A DNA stretch of 64,000 nucleotides. Source: CAVQSS01 sp963746605. GTDB lineage: Bacteria > Desulfobacterota > RBG-13-43-22. Shown here piece by piece: positions 61,601 to 64,000 of the stretch (positions are counted from its first letter, which is position 1; each line of letters opens with the position of its first letter). The translations under genes and the position numbers were made by a program. Location: contig CAVVCH010000061.1 in the NCBI GenBank assembly GCA_963746605.1, positions 124,001 to 188,000 on the forward strand, written 5' to 3'. The notes beneath the pieces are model-generated. The model saw nothing but the letters and a program-made list of their open reading frames with translations. It was not told the origin of the DNA and did no database searches.

Positions 61601-62778
61601 TGGTGGTGGGAAAACTATCGAGCAATACCATCAAAGAAGATCGCGGCGACAAGGTCCTGATCGCCCGGGGAGAAAAGATTTCGCTGGAAAAATTGACCAA
61701 ACTTCCGGTCAAAAAATGGAAAGATTTGGCCGTTTCCAAAGGGAAGGACCTGAAGGAAGAGTTGGAAGGGATTATCCGGGATTATCAAGAAAAGGTGGCC
61801 ATGATCAAAGGGACCTTTGAGGGAAAGGTAGCCAAGTTGAAAAAAGGGGATGAACTGCCCCCCGGAGTGGTCAAGATGGTCAAAATCTACCTGGCCGTTA
61901 AGCGCAAGCTGGCCGTGGGAGATAAGATGGCCGGACGGCACGGGAACAAGGGCGTGGTTTCCCGGATTCTTCCCAGGGAGGACATGCCTTATTTTGCCGA
62001 CGGCACCTCGGTGGATATTGTCCTCAATCCTTTGGGAGTTCCCTCGCGCATGAATGTGGGGCAGGTGTTGGAGACCCACTTGGGCTGGGCCTCCCGAGAG
62101 TTGGGCAAGAAGGTTGCCGATTTGGTCGACGACTTCCAGCGAACCGCCGAAGCCCGGAAGCTGCTCAAGAAAATCTACGAATCGAAAAAAATAGAAGGCT
62201 ATTTCGAGGCCATTCCGGATGAGGGGCTGCCCCTCTTAGGCGATCAGTTTCGGGAGGGTATTCACATGGCCACGCCGGTCTTCGATGGGGCCGATGAGGC
62301 GGATATCCAGCGACTGCTGAAACTGGCCGGGATTTCTGAAACCGGAAAGGCCGTCCTCTTCGACGGCCGGACCGGCGAAGCTTTTGACCGCCCGGTGACC
62401 GTGGGGGTCATGTATATGCTCAAGCTGCATCATTTGGTGGATGACAAGATCCATGCCCGGTCCATCGGCCCGTATTCGCTGGTGACCCAGCAACCCCTGG
62501 GCGGAAAGGCGCAATTCGGCGGGCAGCGTTTGGGAGAGATGGAAGTCTGGGCCATGGAGGCTTACGGAGCCGCTTATACACTTCAGGAATTCCTGACCGT
62601 CAAATCCGACGATGTGGCCGGCCGGACTCGCATGTACGAGAAAATCGTCAAGGGGGACAACGTGCTGGAAGCCGGTCTGCCGGAATCCTTCAACGTGTTG
62701 ATGAAAGAATTGCAGAGTCTGGGATTGAATATCGAGCTCTTGGAGGGTGGGTCGCCGGACTCGTCGCCGAACGCCTAA
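58633..62778 (+). CDS. rpoB: DNA-directed RNA polymerase subunit beta
   Basis: 1381 residues from ATG 58633 with aaaggag upstream; an in-frame TTG at 58612 is probably part of the leader. Conserved regions include SQLHRSPGVFFAHDKGK (fork), the rifampicin-region FFGTSQLSQFMDQTNPL and KRRLSALGPGGL, the MSWGGYNFEDSILV segment and GGKAQFGGQRLGEMEVWA near the C-terminus. The rifampicin pocket shows no resistance change I can identify. Intact frame. Confidence 0.98.
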   Translation: MKDRSFLNVRFRKNFGHIEKIIDIPNLMDMQKQSYERFLQYHGNPDKRENTGLQGVFKSVFPIRDFSGLSSLEFVRYSFGEVKYDEAECLQRGMTYDVPMKITVRLIVNDLDKDTGSQTIRDIKEQDIYFGTIPLMTDKGTFIINGTERVVVSQLHRSPGVFFAHDKGKTHSSGRLLYSARVIPLRGSWIDLEFDPKNILFVRIDRRRKFPVTILLKALGYSNQELLNYFYERERINLEDGKIRREVNPDFLLGKKAPRDIVNPLTGEVIVRKNRKINKRIIKSLQDAEIRSLPARAEDIEGYFLAQEVVDPETGEVLIESNEELTREKLNLLLQKKTPFVDLLFIDGVNVSSSLRDTLIMDKVPGSNEAILEIYKKLRPSNPPTLEVATNFFYNLFFNPDNYDLSSVGRLKLNHRLGLEVPLEERTLRKEDILLTVKKLIELKDTNGAVDDIDHLGNRRVRAVGELLENQYRIGLVRMERAIKERMTLQEIETLMPHDLINPKPVAAVVKEFFGTSQLSQFMDQTNPLSEITHKRRLSALGPGGLTRERAGFEVRDVHPTHYGRICPIETPEGPNIGLIVSLSTYARVNEFGFIETPYRVVREGTATPEVKFLSALDEQGFNIAQANIPLDRAGRLVDPMVSARKDGEFVMVNREEESIDLMDVSPNQLVSVAASLIPFLENDDANRALMGSNMQRQAVPLLSCRAPIIGTGIEEVVARDSGVTVVAKNNGVVEDVDADRIVVRYITEETKDRPLGAGVELYKLNKFQRSNQNTCFSQKPIVRKGDPIQKGQVIADGPSTEKGELALGRNVLVAFMSWGGYNFEDSILVGEHLVKDDVFTSIHIEEFELVARDTKLGREEITRDIPNLGDESLKNLDESGIIRIGAEVKAGDILVGKVTPKGETQLSPEEKLLRAIFGEKAGDVKDSSLRVPPGIEGVVIEAKVFSRKGVERDARSKAIEEEEVARIMKDQNDEIQILHREALQRLKALVVGKLSSNTIKEDRGDKVLIARGEKISLEKLTKLPVKKWKDLAVSKGKDLKEELEGIIRDYQEKVAMIKGTFEGKVAKLKKGDELPPGVVKMVKIYLAVKRKLAVGDKMAGRHGNKGVVSRILPREDMPYFADGTSVDIVLNPLGVPSRMNVGQVLETHLGWASRELGKKVADLVDDFQRTAEARKLLKKIYESKKIEGYFEAIPDEGLPLLGDQFREGIHMATPVFDGADEADIQRLLKLAGISETGKAVLFDGRTGEAFDRPVTVGVMYMLKLHHLVDDKIHARSIGPYSLVTQQPLGGKAQFGGQRLGEMEVWAMEAYGAAYTLQEFLTVKSDDVAGRTRMYEKIVKGDNVLEAGLPESFNVLMKELQSLGLNIELLEGGSPDSSPNA

Positions 62779-62808
62779 GCCCGAAGCCTTTTTTAGAGGA
62801 GTGTTGCC

Positions 62809-64000
62809 GTGGAAGACTTATTCAGTTATTTCGCTAAGCCGAAAGATCCGCTGAACTATTACGCCGTCAGGATTTCCCTGGCTTCCCCGCAAAAGATCCG
62901 GGAGTGGTCATTTGGGGAGGTTAAGAAGCCGGAGACGATCAACTATCGGACCTTTAAGCCCGAACGGGAAGGTCTTTTCTGCGCCAAAATCTTTGGACCG
63001 ACCAAGGATTACGAATGTAACTGCGGGAAATACAAGCGGATGAAACACCGCGGGGTGGTCTGCGAGAAATGCGGGGTGGAAGTCATCCAGTCCAAGGTCC
63101 GGCGGGAAAGGATGGGGCACATCGAGCTGGCCACTCCGGTGGCGCACATCTGGTTTTTGAAAAGCCTGCCCAGCAAGATCGGTAATCTGCTCGACCTGAC
63201 CCTTAAAGAACTGGAAAAGATACTTTATTTTGAGTCCTACATCGTCCTGGAATCCGAGGAGGCCTCGTTGCCTCCAAAAACCCTGCTTCCGGAGGAGCGG
63301 TACCGCCAGGCCCGGGAGGAATTCGGGGATAAGTTTAAGGCCGGTATCGGCGCCGAGGCCATCCAAGTCCTGCTTCAGGCCCAGGACCTGGAAGGGGAAT
63401 CCAAAACCTTGCGGGAGGAGGTTCACACCACCCATTCGGAGGCCAAAAAGAAAAAATACATCAAACGCCTGAAGGTCATCGAGGCCTTCAAGGATTCCGG
63501 AAACCGTCCCGAGTGGATGGTCATGGACGTGATCCCGGTGCTGCCCCCGGATTTGCGGCCCTTGGTGCCGCTGGATGGGGGACGGTTCGCCACTTCGGAT
63601 CTTAACGATCTTTACCGCCGGGTGATCAACCGCAACAATCGCCTTAAAAGGCTTCTGGAACTCAACGCCCCGGATATCATCATTCGCAATGAGAAACGGA
63701 TGCTTCAGGAGGCCGTGGACGTTTTGTTCGACAATGGCCGGAGAGGTAAGGTCATCACCGGTACCAATAAACGTCCCCTGAAATCCCTGAGCGATATGCT
63801 CAAGGGAAAACAGGGCCGGTTTCGCCAAAATCTATTGGGCAAAAGGGTGGACTATTCCGGTCGTACCGTGATCGTGATCGGACCCAATCTCCGTTTACAC
63901 CAATGCGGTCTGCCTAAAAAGATGGCCTTGGAGCTTTTTAAACCCTTCATCTATAACAAATTGGAAGAAAAAGGATTCGTCAGCACCATCAAGACCGCCA
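62809..64000 (+). CDS. rpoC: DNA-directed RNA polymerase subunit beta', 5' part
   Basis: Open from a GTG at 62809 to the window edge (397 codons). EDLFSYFAKPKDPLNYYAVR and then the N-terminal zinc finger in CNCGKYKRMKHRGVVCEKCG. Later KGKQGRFRQNLLGKRVDYSG is the region before the active-site NADFDGD, which lies beyond the edge. Between, an extra segment (roughly 63240-63480, Glu/Lys rich) corresponds to the variable insertion seen in many proteobacteria. Ribosome site agaggag precedes the GTG. Confidence 0.97.
   Translation, partial: MEDLFSYFAKPKDPLNYYAVRISLASPQKIREWSFGEVKKPETINYRTFKPEREGLFCAKIFGPTKDYECNCGKYKRMKHRGVVCEKCGVEVIQSKVRRERMGHIELATPVAHIWFLKSLPSKIGNLLDLTLKELEKILYFESYIVLESEEASLPPKTLLPEERYRQAREEFGDKFKAGIGAEAIQVLLQAQDLEGESKTLREEVHTTHSEAKKKKYIKRLKVIEAFKDSGNRPEWMVMDVIPVLPPDLRPLVPLDGGRFATSDLNDLYRRVINRNNRLKRLLELNAPDIIIRNEKRMLQEAVDVLFDNGRRGKVITGTNKRPLKSLSDMLKGKQGRFRQNLLGKRVDYSGRTVIVIGPNLRLHQCGLPKKMALELFKPFIYNKLEEKGFVSTIKTA

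Overview
The window looks like chromosome of an anaerobic, sulfite/sulfate-reducing bacterium of the Desulfobacterota (former Deltaproteobacteria). The case rests on a near-complete reductive dissimilatory sulfite reductase locus (dsrA, dsrB, dsrD, dsrN, dsrC, an RsbRD_N gene and dsrMKJOP). DsrD marks the reductive rather than the sulfur-oxidising type. Other lineage-consistent signs are a sigma-54/NtrC two-component system, many branched-chain amino acid transport and acyl-CoA genes, and interspersed AT-rich palindromic repeats. Genus cannot be named from sequence reading alone.

Layout. 1-1507: a DUF1566 fragment joined to a reverse transcriptase of diversity-generating-retroelement (DGR) type that carries a C-terminal MutS domain-I-like segment. 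1689-6250: pgi, then a membrane histidine kinase and an NtrC-type sigma-54 activator. 6250-6570: upstream palindromes, a sigma-54 (-24/-12) promoter and an intrinsic terminator that together delimit a candidate ~70-nt small RNA. 6666-14479: YjbQ, DUF151 nuclease, a YcaO-TPR protein, a YkgJ cysteine-cluster protein, a TPR protein and several unknowns. 14543-25253: the dsr locus with its own promoter and a strong terminator at the end. 25270-32626: a VOC protein, a five-gene LIV-type ABC transporter, and pxpB-pxpC. 32720-37046: a small metal/Fe-S cluster (NifX-like, IscU-like, FmdB-like), yebC and ruvCAB. 37085-39650: an orphan ParA followed by a decayed stretch of gene fragments. 39659-48165 (minus strand): an acyl-CoA module with acyl-CoA dehydrogenase, thiolase, two giant SDR-SCP2 fusions and a TetR regulator. 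48478-52508: prepilin-like protein, hybrid histidine kinase, creatininase, TlpA thioredoxin, PH-domain protein. 52751-64000: a tRNA cluster and the tuf-rpmG-trnW-secE-nusG-rplKAJL-rpoBC translation/transcription operon; rpoC runs off the end.

How the genes work together. DsrAB with DsrC reduces sulfite, DsrD is its activator, DsrN modifies siroheme, and DsrMKJOP passes quinone/periplasmic electrons to the DsrC trisulfide. The acyl-CoA module has the four beta-oxidation activities (dehydrogenase, hydratase, 3-hydroxyacyl dehydrogenase, thiolase), two of them fused to sterol-carrier domains. It may supply the electrons for sulfite reduction; that link is inference.

A caution that colours the whole window: at least seven genes, including dsrA and dsrJ, are broken by single-base indels while the reading frame is otherwise well conserved on both sides. 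Most are one extra base. Either the assembly carries indel errors or several functions are decaying; the sequence alone cannot decide.
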